64,000 nt of DNA from Gemmatimonadota bacterium. Lineage in GTDB: Bacteria > Latescibacterota > UBA2968 > GCA-2709665. The stretch lies in contig JAPPJY010000077.1 of NCBI GenBank assembly GCA_028874335.1, positions 49,689 through 113,688 of the forward strand, read 5' to 3'. Position numbers and translations under genes: made by a program. Under the pieces are notes generated by a model that worked only from the letters and a program-made list of their open reading frames with translations, searched no databases and had not been told where the DNA came from. Shown here piece by piece: positions 24,952 to 33,116 of the stretch (position 1 is its first letter; every line of letters begins with the position of its first letter).

Positions 24952-27384
24952 ATGAATTTGCCTACTCGTATCTTCATCGTTTCCTTTCTTTTGGGCGGGG
25001 TCCAGTCAAGCGCCGGGACGCCGCCCGTTCTGTCTCCGGTTCCGCATGAAACGGAGGTCGAGCTCTTCAACCGCGCGGCTGCGGTATTCAGGCCCGATCT
25101 GCTGCCGGCGGACAGCCCATACTTCCACGAGCACGCGGTTTGCGGAACACCCGTCATTATGGCCCTGGCCACCCGGTGGTCAAGCCTGAGCGTGAAAACG
25201 CAACAGGCGTTCGCCCATGTGTTTCAGCGCCCGGCAATGACGGACAGCATGGTATCTCCCGGTGGGCGTTTTCGCGTCCACTACGATACAAGGGGTCAGC
25301 ACGCCGTTTCGCCGGCCGACGCCAACCGGAACCGGGTGCCCGACTACGTCGAGGAAGTCGCGGCCACGTTCGACGCGGTGTGGGCGCTTCAGGTCCGAAA
25401 CCTGGGGTACCGGGACCCGCTGGACGACGGCGATGGTCTGTTCGATGTGTACATCCAGCAACTGGGCACGTTCGGCGTGTACGGGCAGACCTTTCCCAAC
25501 AGTCTCCGTGTTCCCGTGACGTCCGCCTATTTAACCGTCGACAACGACTACGATGACCGGATTTACGCGACCCGGGGCCTGCACGGCCTGCACGTGACCG
25601 TCGCGCACGAGTTCTTCCATGCCATACAATTCGCGTACAATGCGCGAGAACTGACGTGGTGGCACGAAGCCACCGCGACCTGGATGGAAGACGTGGCGTA
25701 CGACGATGTGAATGATTATTTCCAGTACACACGTTTCGTTCTGGATACACCCACCGTTGCCCTGGACTGGCAGCCCAGTCTGCAGGACGGGCACCAGTAC
25801 GGAGCCTGTATCTACGTCCATTACCTGGACCAGGTCTTCGGACGACGGACCATTCGGGAGACGTGGGAGGGACTGGGCGAGCGCAACACGTCGTCCTACG
25901 ATATCGAAAAACTGAATCCGACGGTGCCCACAGGCGGGTTTTCAGGGACGCTGCCGGGTTACGTCACCTGGAATTATTTTACCGGGATCCGCTCTCGTGA
26001 CGGGTTTTACGAAGAGGGCGTGTTTTATCAGCCCGCGGCCTCGGTCAGAACGGTTTCGACGGTATCCGGCGGCCAGGCATCCGGTACCGGAACGGTGGAT
26101 CATCTGGCTGCCGACTACATCCAGGTGGTGACGAAGGGGATGCAGGGCGGCCTTCGAGCCGAATTCGGTCTGGCCGGCGGGGGAAGCTGGCAATTCTGGG
26201 CCATGCTGATTGATACCGATGGGGTCGACCTCCTGCGGCCGGTCCGCTCCAGGATGGAGATCCCGAACGCGGGACAATACGACAATATCGTATTTATGCC
26301 CATATCGGACGCGCTGGAAGGGCAGGATTTCGATTACGAATATACGATCGCCTCGGCCGAATCAGTAGACGGGGAGACCCATCCACTTAGGTTGACGGTT
26401 GGCGAAAGCAATGTTCCCGTGGTACGACTCGGCGTACATTCAGACCGGGCGACCGTTCGCGCGGAAGGTGCCGGAGGGAATCCGGTCGCGTGGACCGTTG
26501 CTCGCGCCAGTGGCAGCAGGACGATCACCGTGCCCGGACAAGCGGAGCCCTCGTCATTCACGACGCTGACGGATTCGATCGAAATCATGGCGGTTGGTAC
26601 CGGCCCGACCGTCGTTCAGGTTTCCGCCACCGGGGCAGGCACGACGCCCTCCGTCGCCTGGGCGGTCTTCGGTCAGACCCACACGGAGAACCTGCCGCCC
26701 GTGGTGGCCGCGATTTCCGATACCACCATAGCAGAAGGGCAGCCGTTGTCGATTCTCATCGATGCGGAAGACGAAGATGGCGACGCACTGGCCTATTCGT
26801 CCGGCGACCTCCCGGCCGGGGCGACCCTGGTTGAGAATCGCTTGACCTGGACGCCGGGGTTCGATCAGGGCGACCGGACTTACGAGATTCAACTGCTGGT
26901 CAGCGACGGCATCAACCAGGTTCGCATCGGGGTGAACATACACGTGAAGAATGTCGACCGCCCGCCGGAGATTAGTGAGACCGACCCGGCCCGCGGGGTC
27001 GTGTATGGCGCCTCGGGGAAGACGGTTCGATTTTCAGTGACGGCCCTGGATCCGGACGGGGATGAATTGAGCTTCGCATGGTCGATCAACGGTATTTCAG
27101 TGGATGAAGCGGGGCCGTCCCTGCTCGTGACGATCCCCGCCACGGATGTGGATGACGTGGTCGAGGTCGTGGTATCCGCGGAGCAGCAATCAGTCAATCG
27201 GAAATGGACGATCGGGAAGACGTTGATCGGAGATTTCAACGACGACGGCGCCGTCAACTTTGCCGACTTCATTGCCTTTGCCGGTGCTTTCGGCACGGAG
27301 AGTCCGATACACGACCTCGACGGTTCGGGGCTCGTCGACTTTCAGGATTTTCTCGTATTTGCGATCTATTTCGGCCTGCCGTGA
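24952..27384 (+). CDS. Secreted MXAN_6640-type metalloprotease with Ig-like and dockerin repeats
   Basis: An 810-residue exported protein. After the signal peptide (PTRIFIVSFLLGGVQSSAG) comes a zincin domain with VAHEFFHAIQFAY (HExxH, about residue 215) and a downstream WWHEATATWMED glutamate, as in the MXAN_6640 putative metalloprotease family. Two Ig/cadherin-like modules follow (AISDTTIAEGQPLSILIDAE; TALDPDGDELSFAW). The C-terminus has two dockerin type I-like calcium loops, DFNDDGAVNFADF and DLDGSGLVDFQDF. These end modules are used for surface display in several phyla without cellulosomes. The start is ambiguous: a GTG seven codons upstream is possible, and both have weak ribosome sites. 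Confidence 0.82.
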   Translation: MNLPTRIFIVSFLLGGVQSSAGTPPVLSPVPHETEVELFNRAAAVFRPDLLPADSPYFHEHAVCGTPVIMALATRWSSLSVKTQQAFAHVFQRPAMTDSMVSPGGRFRVHYDTRGQHAVSPADANRNRVPDYVEEVAATFDAVWALQVRNLGYRDPLDDGDGLFDVYIQQLGTFGVYGQTFPNSLRVPVTSAYLTVDNDYDDRIYATRGLHGLHVTVAHEFFHAIQFAYNARELTWWHEATATWMEDVAYDDVNDYFQYTRFVLDTPTVALDWQPSLQDGHQYGACIYVHYLDQVFGRRTIRETWEGLGERNTSSYDIEKLNPTVPTGGFSGTLPGYVTWNYFTGIRSRDGFYEEGVFYQPAASVRTVSTVSGGQASGTGTVDHLAADYIQVVTKGMQGGLRAEFGLAGGGSWQFWAMLIDTDGVDLLRPVRSRMEIPNAGQYDNIVFMPISDALEGQDFDYEYTIASAESVDGETHPLRLTVGESNVPVVRLGVHSDRATVRAEGAGGNPVAWTVARASGSRTITVPGQAEPSSFTTLTDSIEIMAVGTGPTVVQVSATGAGTTPSVAWAVFGQTHTENLPPVVAAISDTTIAEGQPLSILIDAEDEDGDALAYSSGDLPAGATLVENRLTWTPGFDQGDRTYEIQLLVSDGINQVRIGVNIHVKNVDRPPEISETDPARGVVYGASGKTVRFSVTALDPDGDELSFAWSINGISVDEAGPSLLVTIPATDVDDVVEVVVSAEQQSVNRKWTIGKTLIGDFNDDGAVNFADFIAFAGAFGTESPIHDLDGSGLVDFQDFLVFAIYFGLP

Positions 27385-27684
27385 TGCCCGGCCGGGTACG
27401 TTTCATCCACACGAAACCCCATTAACCTCAATTCCGCAAGAGCCGCAACGCGGCACCGCGACGAAACCCTTCGAAACAGGCCGAAATGGTCGTCATGAAG
27501 GACAATTTTTCCGTTCACGTACAGTGTCCTGGTGTATCCTGGTAATCAGCAGTCTAATCGCCTTTTTAACTGACACATATTCGAATTAACGTCCCCGAAT
27601 AATGAGGAATCAAGGTTAATTCTTGTTTTTATACACCTTTTTGTTAACTTAAACGTCTCGATTCACGACCAACGACCACATCGG
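27385..27684. other. AT-rich intergenic region upstream of map
   Basis: Three hundred bases between the metalloprotease and map. The last 130 bases are much more AT-rich than the surroundings and probably contain the map promoter, but I cannot pick a convincing -35/-10 pair. No hairpin terminator was recognised. Confidence 0.45.
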
Positions 27685-28479
27685 ATGGCAGGTGGCGGTT
27701 TGATTGCACTTCGCTCGGAACGGGAAATGGAGAGAATCAGGGACGCCTGCCGCATCGTCGGGCTCGCACATCGGGCCCTGCGCGAGTGGGTCCGGATTGG
27801 CGTACCCACCTCCAGACTGGACCGCGTCGCGGAGGAGCTGATCCGCGACCACGGCGCTGTGCCTGCCTTCAAGGGATACCAGGGATACCCCGCGGCTACC
27901 TGTATCTCGATAAACGAACAGGTCGTACACGGGATCCCGGGACACCGGGAGCTGAGGGAAGGCGACCTCGTCAGTATCGACGTTGGCGCGAAACTGAAAG
28001 GGTACTACGGAGACCAGGCGATCTCATACACCATTGGCGACGTGACTCCCGAGATTCGGAAGTTGATAACCGTCACGCGTGAGTCTCTGTTCAGGGGCAT
28101 CGAGGGGGCACAGGAAGGCCGACGGCTGGAAGACGTATGCGGCTCCATCCAGCAGTGGGTGGAGTCGAACGGTTTTTCCGTTGTACGCCAATTCGTCGGG
28201 CACGGTATCGGACGCAGCCTGCACGAAGATCCCGCGGTGCCGAATTATGTGCCGTTGGAGAAGAACCCACGGCTGCGGCGCGGAATCGTCATTGCGATTG
28301 AACCCATGGTGAATCTGGGACGGCCGGAGGTCGTACTTGCCGACGACGGATGGACCGCGTCCGCCAGGGACGGACTGCCTTCGGCACATTTTGAGCATGT
28401 CGTGGCGGTCACCGGTGACGAGCCGGCGATTCTGACCATGACTGAAGAGGAGATTTTCGAAGGCGTGTACGCCCGCTGA
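27685..28479 (+). CDS. map: Methionine aminopeptidase, type I
   Basis: A 264-residue MAP. It removes the initiator Met from nascent proteins using two metal ions. Ligands are visible: VSIDVGAKLKGYYGD (two Asp), FVGHGIGRSLHE (His), VIAIEPM (Glu) and AHFEHVVAV (Glu). Substrate-pocket CISINEQVVHGIPG is also typical. The ATG has no clear ribosome site; a TTG five codons later is preceded by AGGTGG and may be the true start. It stands apart from the usual secY-map-infA context and is followed by a terminator. Confidence 0.95.
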   Translation: MAGGGLIALRSEREMERIRDACRIVGLAHRALREWVRIGVPTSRLDRVAEELIRDHGAVPAFKGYQGYPAATCISINEQVVHGIPGHRELREGDLVSIDVGAKLKGYYGDQAISYTIGDVTPEIRKLITVTRESLFRGIEGAQEGRRLEDVCGSIQQWVESNGFSVVRQFVGHGIGRSLHEDPAVPNYVPLEKNPRLRRGIVIAIEPMVNLGRPEVVLADDGWTASARDGLPSAHFEHVVAVTGDEPAILTMTEEEIFEGVYAR

Positions 28480-28504
28480 CGATGCGGTAGTACCAGGCGC
28501 CCAC

Positions 28505-28537
28505 GGTCCGGCTTTTGCAAGTCCGGCCCTTTTTTTG
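28505..28537 (+). terminator. Intrinsic terminator after map
   Basis: GGTCCGG (28505-28511) pairs with CCGGCCC (28523-28529) with one internal mismatch, followed directly by a seven-base T-run. The stem is short but GC-rich. Confidence 0.65.
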
Positions 28538-28551
28538 TCCGGCATCGACAC

Positions 28552-29079
28552 ATGAAGCATACACCGGTTTTCATTCGAACTCTGGCAGGGCTGCTGTTCA
28601 TCTGCGCCTGCGATCAGCACTACAAGGAGGGTGCGCATCCACCGCCGAAGCCGCGACGGCCCGGCCTGCCGGCGGGGCATCCACCCGTCTCGACTGCCCG
28701 AAGACCATCCGATGCGCAGGGCGGAACAACGGTACGCGGGACCATCCGGGTCAGCCCGGAACTGCGGTCCAGGATACCCGACGGCGCCTATCTGTTCATC
28801 ATTGCGCGAGAAAGGGCCGACGGAGGCCCGCCGTACGCCCTCAAGCGGATGCGCATGCCCTCGCTCCCGTACCACTACACCCTTGCCCAATCCGACGTCG
28901 CGCGCATGTTTGGGGACGGGATCGTCCTGGCCGAGATCCCGGAGATGTATATGGTTGCCAAAATCGACCGGGATGGTTTCGTAGGCGTTCAACCAGGCGA
29001 TATGGAAGGCGCATGCCCGAAGAATCCGATCGCTGCCGGTGAACAACGGGCTGATATCCTGATAGAACGGGTCCATTGA
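28552..29079 (+). CDS. Lipoprotein with CcmI/CycH C-terminal-like domain
   Basis: A 175-residue protein with a lipoprotein-type signal (TLAGLLFICAC, Cys at residue 20). A Pro-rich linker (HPPPKPRRPGLPAGHPP) leads to a 110-residue beta domain: GTIRVSPELRSRIPDGAYLF, RERADGGPPYALKRMRM, LPYHYTLAQSD, VAKIDRDGFVGVQPGDMEG. The order and wording match the C-terminal periplasmic domain of cytochrome c biogenesis factor CcmI/CycH, which presents apocytochrome. Here it is detached from the usual TPR and TM parts. Cytochrome involvement is therefore only suggested. No other ccm gene is in the window, although a CXXCH-rich protein is encoded at 60.2 kb. Confidence 0.65.
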   Translation: MKHTPVFIRTLAGLLFICACDQHYKEGAHPPPKPRRPGLPAGHPPVSTARRPSDAQGGTTVRGTIRVSPELRSRIPDGAYLFIIARERADGGPPYALKRMRMPSLPYHYTLAQSDVARMFGDGIVLAEIPEMYMVAKIDRDGFVGVQPGDMEGACPKNPIAAGEQRADILIERVH

Positions 29080-29211
29080 CTTTCAGTTCCGGCGCAATGA
29101 ACGGTGGCGTATCTCCGGGGCGGGGCACTAGGAACGATTCATTGAATCGAGCGTTACAGGATGAAGAGAACCAGATTCCCTGGAAAGGGCAACGTCGCGA
29201 GGTACGTAGAC

Positions 29212-30381
29212 ATGAGTCGGCATCAACTCTGCGCGGCAGTCCTGATTACGGCGCTGCTGTCGGGTTGTGGCAATAGGCAGGAGAATCCGGTCGGTTCCGA
29301 TCTGATAACCCGGGCCCAGGGCCGGGTGGTCGAACTTCCGCTGATTCCTTCCCGGGATGGCTCGACACGGTTCGAGGGTACGTTCAGCCGCGGGTTCGGG
29401 AGCGATTCCCGGCTGATGGTCGGTCGGATGAGCGGTCTCGTGTTCCGTTCGCTGTTCCGGTTCAGGGTGGATGCCGACTCGCTCGTGTTGGCCTCGGGTG
29501 GCTCCGGGGAGGCGGAACTTGCGGTTCTCGGCGTCCAGATCCGGATCCGGAAACGAACGTCATCCAGAGGCATCGAATTACTCGAGATACGACGTCCGGT
29601 CCAGGCGTGGAGTGAGTTGGACGAGTTTGTCGATACGCTCAGACACACCGCATCGGATCTTGCATCAACCGCGATCGAAGGGGCGACTGCGGCGTCTGTG
29701 GGCGACAGCCTGATTCAGATCGATCTGCCGCCGGCGTACCTGTGGGCCGTTGCACGGGAGAACCCCGATGCCAAAGCGTTCGACGTCCTGCTGCAGCCGG
29801 CGGCGGACGCCCGATTCTTTACAAGTCTGGTGTCGCGGAACGATATACTTCCTGAAAATGCCAACAGGCTGCCGGAAATGCGATTGACGTTTTCCATCGA
29901 CGGCAACACGAATACCCATGTCGAGGTTGCGTCGGAAGATACATACTGGGCGGCAAGGGACGGACCTGAACCCGGGATGCTGGTTCTGGCTACAATTGTA
30001 CGGTTGAGCCCGGTATTTCGCTTCGACCTGCCGGACAGCATTCCCAGGGGAGCGACGGTTACGTCTTCAGAATTGCAGCTGAATTACGATCGGTCGCAAT
30101 CCATGTTTGGTGATTTCGTGTTCTCGGTCGAACGGATCAACGTCGACCCGGCGTCCGGAGATACCACGTTCTCACTCGTCAACGCGTGGCGGTTCGACGA
30201 ACAGGCGGCGTCATACGCCGTTGACCAGAGTCTCATTCAGGGCTGGCTCTCGGGAACGACGCGCAATTCGGGTCTTGCGCTCAGCACGCCGGTCACCGAT
30301 AGCCGAAACTGGGACGTCAACTGGGTCGTGTTCCATAATCCGATGTTGAAGTTGATCTATTCAATCCCTCCCGACCCATAG
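29212..30381 (+). CDS. Lipoprotein of unknown function paired with the outer-membrane protein
   Basis: A 389-residue protein not recognised. The ATG (MSRHQLCAAV) follows GAGG at nine bases and gives a clear lipoprotein signal ending LITALLSGCGN; a 17-codon longer reading is unlikely. The mature protein is mostly beta-strand, with segments like VFRSLFRFRVDADSLVLAS and VFRFDLPDSIPRGATVTSSELQLNYD. The latter resembles DNRLRE/CBM-type modules that describe resilience-like domains in secreted proteins. It ends 22 bases before the barrel gene and is probably cotranscribed with it, so it may be a surface lipoprotein served by or assembled with that barrel. Confidence 0.65.
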   Translation: MSRHQLCAAVLITALLSGCGNRQENPVGSDLITRAQGRVVELPLIPSRDGSTRFEGTFSRGFGSDSRLMVGRMSGLVFRSLFRFRVDADSLVLASGGSGEAELAVLGVQIRIRKRTSSRGIELLEIRRPVQAWSELDEFVDTLRHTASDLASTAIEGATAASVGDSLIQIDLPPAYLWAVARENPDAKAFDVLLQPAADARFFTSLVSRNDILPENANRLPEMRLTFSIDGNTNTHVEVASEDTYWAARDGPEPGMLVLATIVRLSPVFRFDLPDSIPRGATVTSSELQLNYDRSQSMFGDFVFSVERINVDPASGDTTFSLVNAWRFDEQAASYAVDQSLIQGWLSGTTRNSGLALSTPVTDSRNWDVNWVVFHNPMLKLIYSIPPDP

Positions 30382-30403
30382 ACACGTTTCCGCGAGGAAT
30401 CCT

Positions 30404-31651
30404 GTGAACCATTTCGGCAGAGTTCCGGTTGCATTGCTCGGTTTTCTCGTTTTCGGCGCGTGGGTGGATTCGCCCGCCGCCAAATCAATCTTCTCATTCA
30501 ACGGCGTCGGAGATGCCGAACGTCGTGTCGACGTGCGAGCCAGAGGTATGGGAGGCGCTGGCCGCGCGCTTGCCGACAGCCAGAATTTCAGTTCGGCGAA
30601 CCCTGCGCTTCTGGCCGCATTCTCGCGCGCCGGCCTGCAGAGTCGCTTCTTTGTGCAACGGCGTTCGCTCGATGACGGACAGCGTCGGCACGTGGTTTCC
30701 GACGGTGATATCGGCGCATTCCAGATTGTGCTGCCCATTCGAAGTGGTACAGTCTTTGGTGCGGGCCTGGAGCCGCTGACGGACCTGGATTTCGATCTCG
30801 TCAGGGTCGTCAGCTCCACAGCGATTCCCTACGAATTGCGGGTGAACGCAACGGGCGGTATACAGGCGTTTACCTTCGGTGCGGCACAGAGGTGGGGAAA
30901 TCTGATGCTGGGCGGAAACCTGAGTATCATTTCAATCGGGACGATCAAGGAGACGTGGACGAAAGACTTCAGTTCGAGCGGACCCAATGGAGACTCGAAG
31001 TCTTTTCTGTTGGATTCCAATAACCGGCAGATTCCTGAACACCTGAACAGCGAGGATCGGTATGTACGCACACACCGCGGGGCGCAGCCTGCGCTTGGTG
31101 CCATATTCAACCGGAACGGCGTATGGTTTTTCGGTGCTGCGATCCGGGCCGCCACGACGGTGACGCAGACGCGCATTCTGAGGAATTTCTTTGCGGAAAT
31201 AGGGTTTGAAGAGGAGATGCGCTCAACGCTGGATTTGAAAGTGCCGGCCAGCGTTGGCGTCGGGCTGGCCTACCGGCCGGGATATCGTTGGCTGGCGGCG
31301 CTCGATTACGAGCGGGCCTTCTGGGAAAAAACGGAGTCGGGACGCTACAATACCACCGATCTGGCGGGCGGATTTCTCTATAGGTTCGGCGATCCGGATC
31401 GACGCACTGCGCGTCGACCCATCGAGTTGACGGCGGGTGCTCATTACCGGTCGCTGTATTTCAAGACCGAAGGGAACGCCCAGATCGATGAGCTGGGCGT
31501 GAGTCTGGGTATTTCACTGCCGTTTGAAAACCGAGGCGCCGGCAGTTTTCGCTACGTAATTGAGTTCGGCAGACGGGGCGACGTGACCGCGCATGGCGCA
31601 ACCGAGCGATTTGTCATGCAAACGTTTTCCTTGTCTGGCTGGTTGAATTAA
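30404..31651 (+). CDS. Outer-membrane beta-barrel protein (FadL/PorV-like)
   Basis: A 415-residue exported protein. After a signal peptide ending near SPAAKS comes FNGVGDAERRVDVRARGMGGAGRALADSQNFSSANPALLAAFSRAGLQ, here recognised in parts: ARGMGGAGRALAD and SANPALLA are the classic N-terminal hatch of FadL/OmpP1 and PorV-type proteins in FCB bacteria. The remainder is alternating amphipathic strands (LMLGGNLSIISIG, VGVGLAYRPGYRWLAALDYERAF) and the chain ends FSLSGWLN. The GTG start has a GAGGA ribosome site. Such barrels transport hydrophobic substrates or shuttle type IX cargo. No other type IX gene is seen here, so transport is the safer guess. Confidence 0.8.
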   Translation: MNHFGRVPVALLGFLVFGAWVDSPAAKSIFSFNGVGDAERRVDVRARGMGGAGRALADSQNFSSANPALLAAFSRAGLQSRFFVQRRSLDDGQRRHVVSDGDIGAFQIVLPIRSGTVFGAGLEPLTDLDFDLVRVVSSTAIPYELRVNATGGIQAFTFGAAQRWGNLMLGGNLSIISIGTIKETWTKDFSSSGPNGDSKSFLLDSNNRQIPEHLNSEDRYVRTHRGAQPALGAIFNRNGVWFFGAAIRAATTVTQTRILRNFFAEIGFEEEMRSTLDLKVPASVGVGLAYRPGYRWLAALDYERAFWEKTESGRYNTTDLAGGFLYRFGDPDRRTARRPIELTAGAHYRSLYFKTEGNAQIDELGVSLGISLPFENRGAGSFRYVIEFGRRGDVTAHGATERFVMQTFSLSGWLN

Positions 31652-31757
31652 CAGTATAGGCAGCAGTGACCGGATTCCGTGTATTGGTGTAGCCCGGCCA
31701 TCCCATCTGCGGATGGCCTCTTTATTTACTCGAACCGCTCGAACGGAGCGCGGCCTG

Positions 31758-31921
31758 AGAAGCTGTTTTAAAATTACCGGTGAGTTCCCGAGCGCGAGCG
31801 AAAAAGCGGCGGTCAAGGCGGGAAAATCCGCCCATATTTGTCTATACGGGTGGATTTGACCAACGCCGACCGGCGCTTTTGCAGCCGTGCGAAGACCGCT
31901 GGGAATTTTAAGACAGCTTCT
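31758..31921. repeat. Palindromic dispersed repeat, copy 1 (164 bp)
   Basis: Begins AGAAGCTGTTTTAAAATT and ends AATTTTAAGACAGCTTCT, an 18-base terminal inverted repeat with one mismatch. The interior also pairs end to end (for example AAAATCCGCCC with GGGTGGATTT, and GGTCAA with TTGACC), so the whole unit can fold into one long hairpin. No gene and no target-site duplication is evident. Its right end supplies the last codons and stop of the neighbouring minus-strand antiporter-like gene. Confidence 0.85.
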
Positions 31922-33092
31922 GAATACGGCTGCGATCCATACGTTCGTAGACGTAGAGAACGGGGGCCGTCAGCACAGGGATGGCGATGCCGCACAGAAG
32001 GACCACACCGGCGGACAGGCCGTTTCGTACTCCCGGAGCCATTGCCGGCGAGAACGCTTCGTGCAGAAGAACAAACACGAAAAACCCCTGAGGCAGCAGT
32101 TGTGCCCAGTCCCGAACGTGTAAGCTGGCCCAACGCATCGCGGACAGTCCGCCGGCGGTCTTGCCAATAATCATCGCGGCCACGTAGATGCCCAGAATCG
32201 TCCAGTGAAGCGCGGAAAGTTCCAGGAGGCCGGTAAGGTCAAGGCCGGCTGCATAATACATGAGTACAACATGAGCGAGAGGTATCGACAGCGGCGCCAT
32301 TCGCCGCAGCGTGAATCCTGACCTCCCCGATCTCGCGGACACGCCCACACCCGTCACGAGCGACAGAAAGAGCGGGGATATATGCATCGTTTGAGCGGAG
32401 ACGAAAAGCGTCGCCACAATTGCGCCGAACAGGACCTGTCCGCCTATTCCGGTCCTTACGGTGTGAGTCATCCTCGCGATGAGTTCGACGCCCACCGCCC
32501 ACATTATCGCCGAAGGTAACACCCGATACAGGCCCGGTGTGCGAACGAAGAAGTCGGCGAGGAACCAGAGTGAAAGGCCCAACGTCGTAACAAGGATCGA
32601 AAAGGACAAGCCCTCGCGTCGATCATGTTGAGAGATGAGCGTGATCATCGGTCCGGACATCCCGGCCAGAAGACCCAGGCGGATTGCCTGGACGACCGGA
32701 AAACCCAACAACAGAAAAAACGCCAGAAATGCAGGGATCAGCGTTGCGCCGATGGAGATAATCGCGGACACTCCGAGATTCTTGCTGAGGAACCGGTGAT
32801 AGGAAAAACTCACGCCAAGGTACAGGCCGACCCAGACCTGGGCCAACTCGGCAAGTGGCGCGGTTGCAACGAATGCCTCCGTGTGGCGGATTCCGAATCC
32901 GCTCGCCAGAAGGCCGAGCACAAGGGGTAAAACGTGGAAAGGAATGGCTGAGCCCGCCAGCGTGCCCGCCAGGGTCAGCGGTAGGACCAGCATGAGACCC
33001 ACGTACACTACAGGCCGGATTGAATGCGGAAAGTCGTGTTGGGCTCCCCACACGACCACGCACAAAATGACGCAGATGAGAAACCGTCTCAT
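31908..33092 (-). CDS. Polytopic cation/proton antiporter-like membrane protein (second of pair)
   Basis: A 394-residue membrane protein with about eleven or twelve hydrophobic helices, resembling CPA2-type sodium/proton exchangers (VWVGLYLGVSFSYHRFL, LLAGMSGPMITLIS, VGVELIARMT, LPQGFFVFVLLHEAFSP). No obvious ND or DD ion-binding pair of NhaA/NapA is seen, so transport is inferred from overall pattern only. The last four residues, QKLS, and the TAA stop are encoded by the terminal inverted repeat of the palindromic repeat, so the C-terminus may have been set by an insertion. It starts 24 bases after its upstream paralog and is in the same operon. Confidence 0.68.
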   Translation of the reverse strand: MRRFLICVILCVVVWGAQHDFPHSIRPVVYVGLMLVLPLTLAGTLAGSAIPFHVLPLVLGLLASGFGIRHTEAFVATAPLAELAQVWVGLYLGVSFSYHRFLSKNLGVSAIISIGATLIPAFLAFFLLLGFPVVQAIRLGLLAGMSGPMITLISQHDRREGLSFSILVTTLGLSLWFLADFFVRTPGLYRVLPSAIMWAVGVELIARMTHTVRTGIGGQVLFGAIVATLFVSAQTMHISPLFLSLVTGVGVSARSGRSGFTLRRMAPLSIPLAHVVLMYYAAGLDLTGLLELSALHWTILGIYVAAMIIGKTAGGLSAMRWASLHVRDWAQLLPQGFFVFVLLHEAFSPAMAPGVRNGLSAGVVLLCGIAIPVLTAPVLYVYERMDRSRIQKLS

Positions 33093-33116
33093 ACGATGTC
33101 AACCGTACGTTTCGCG

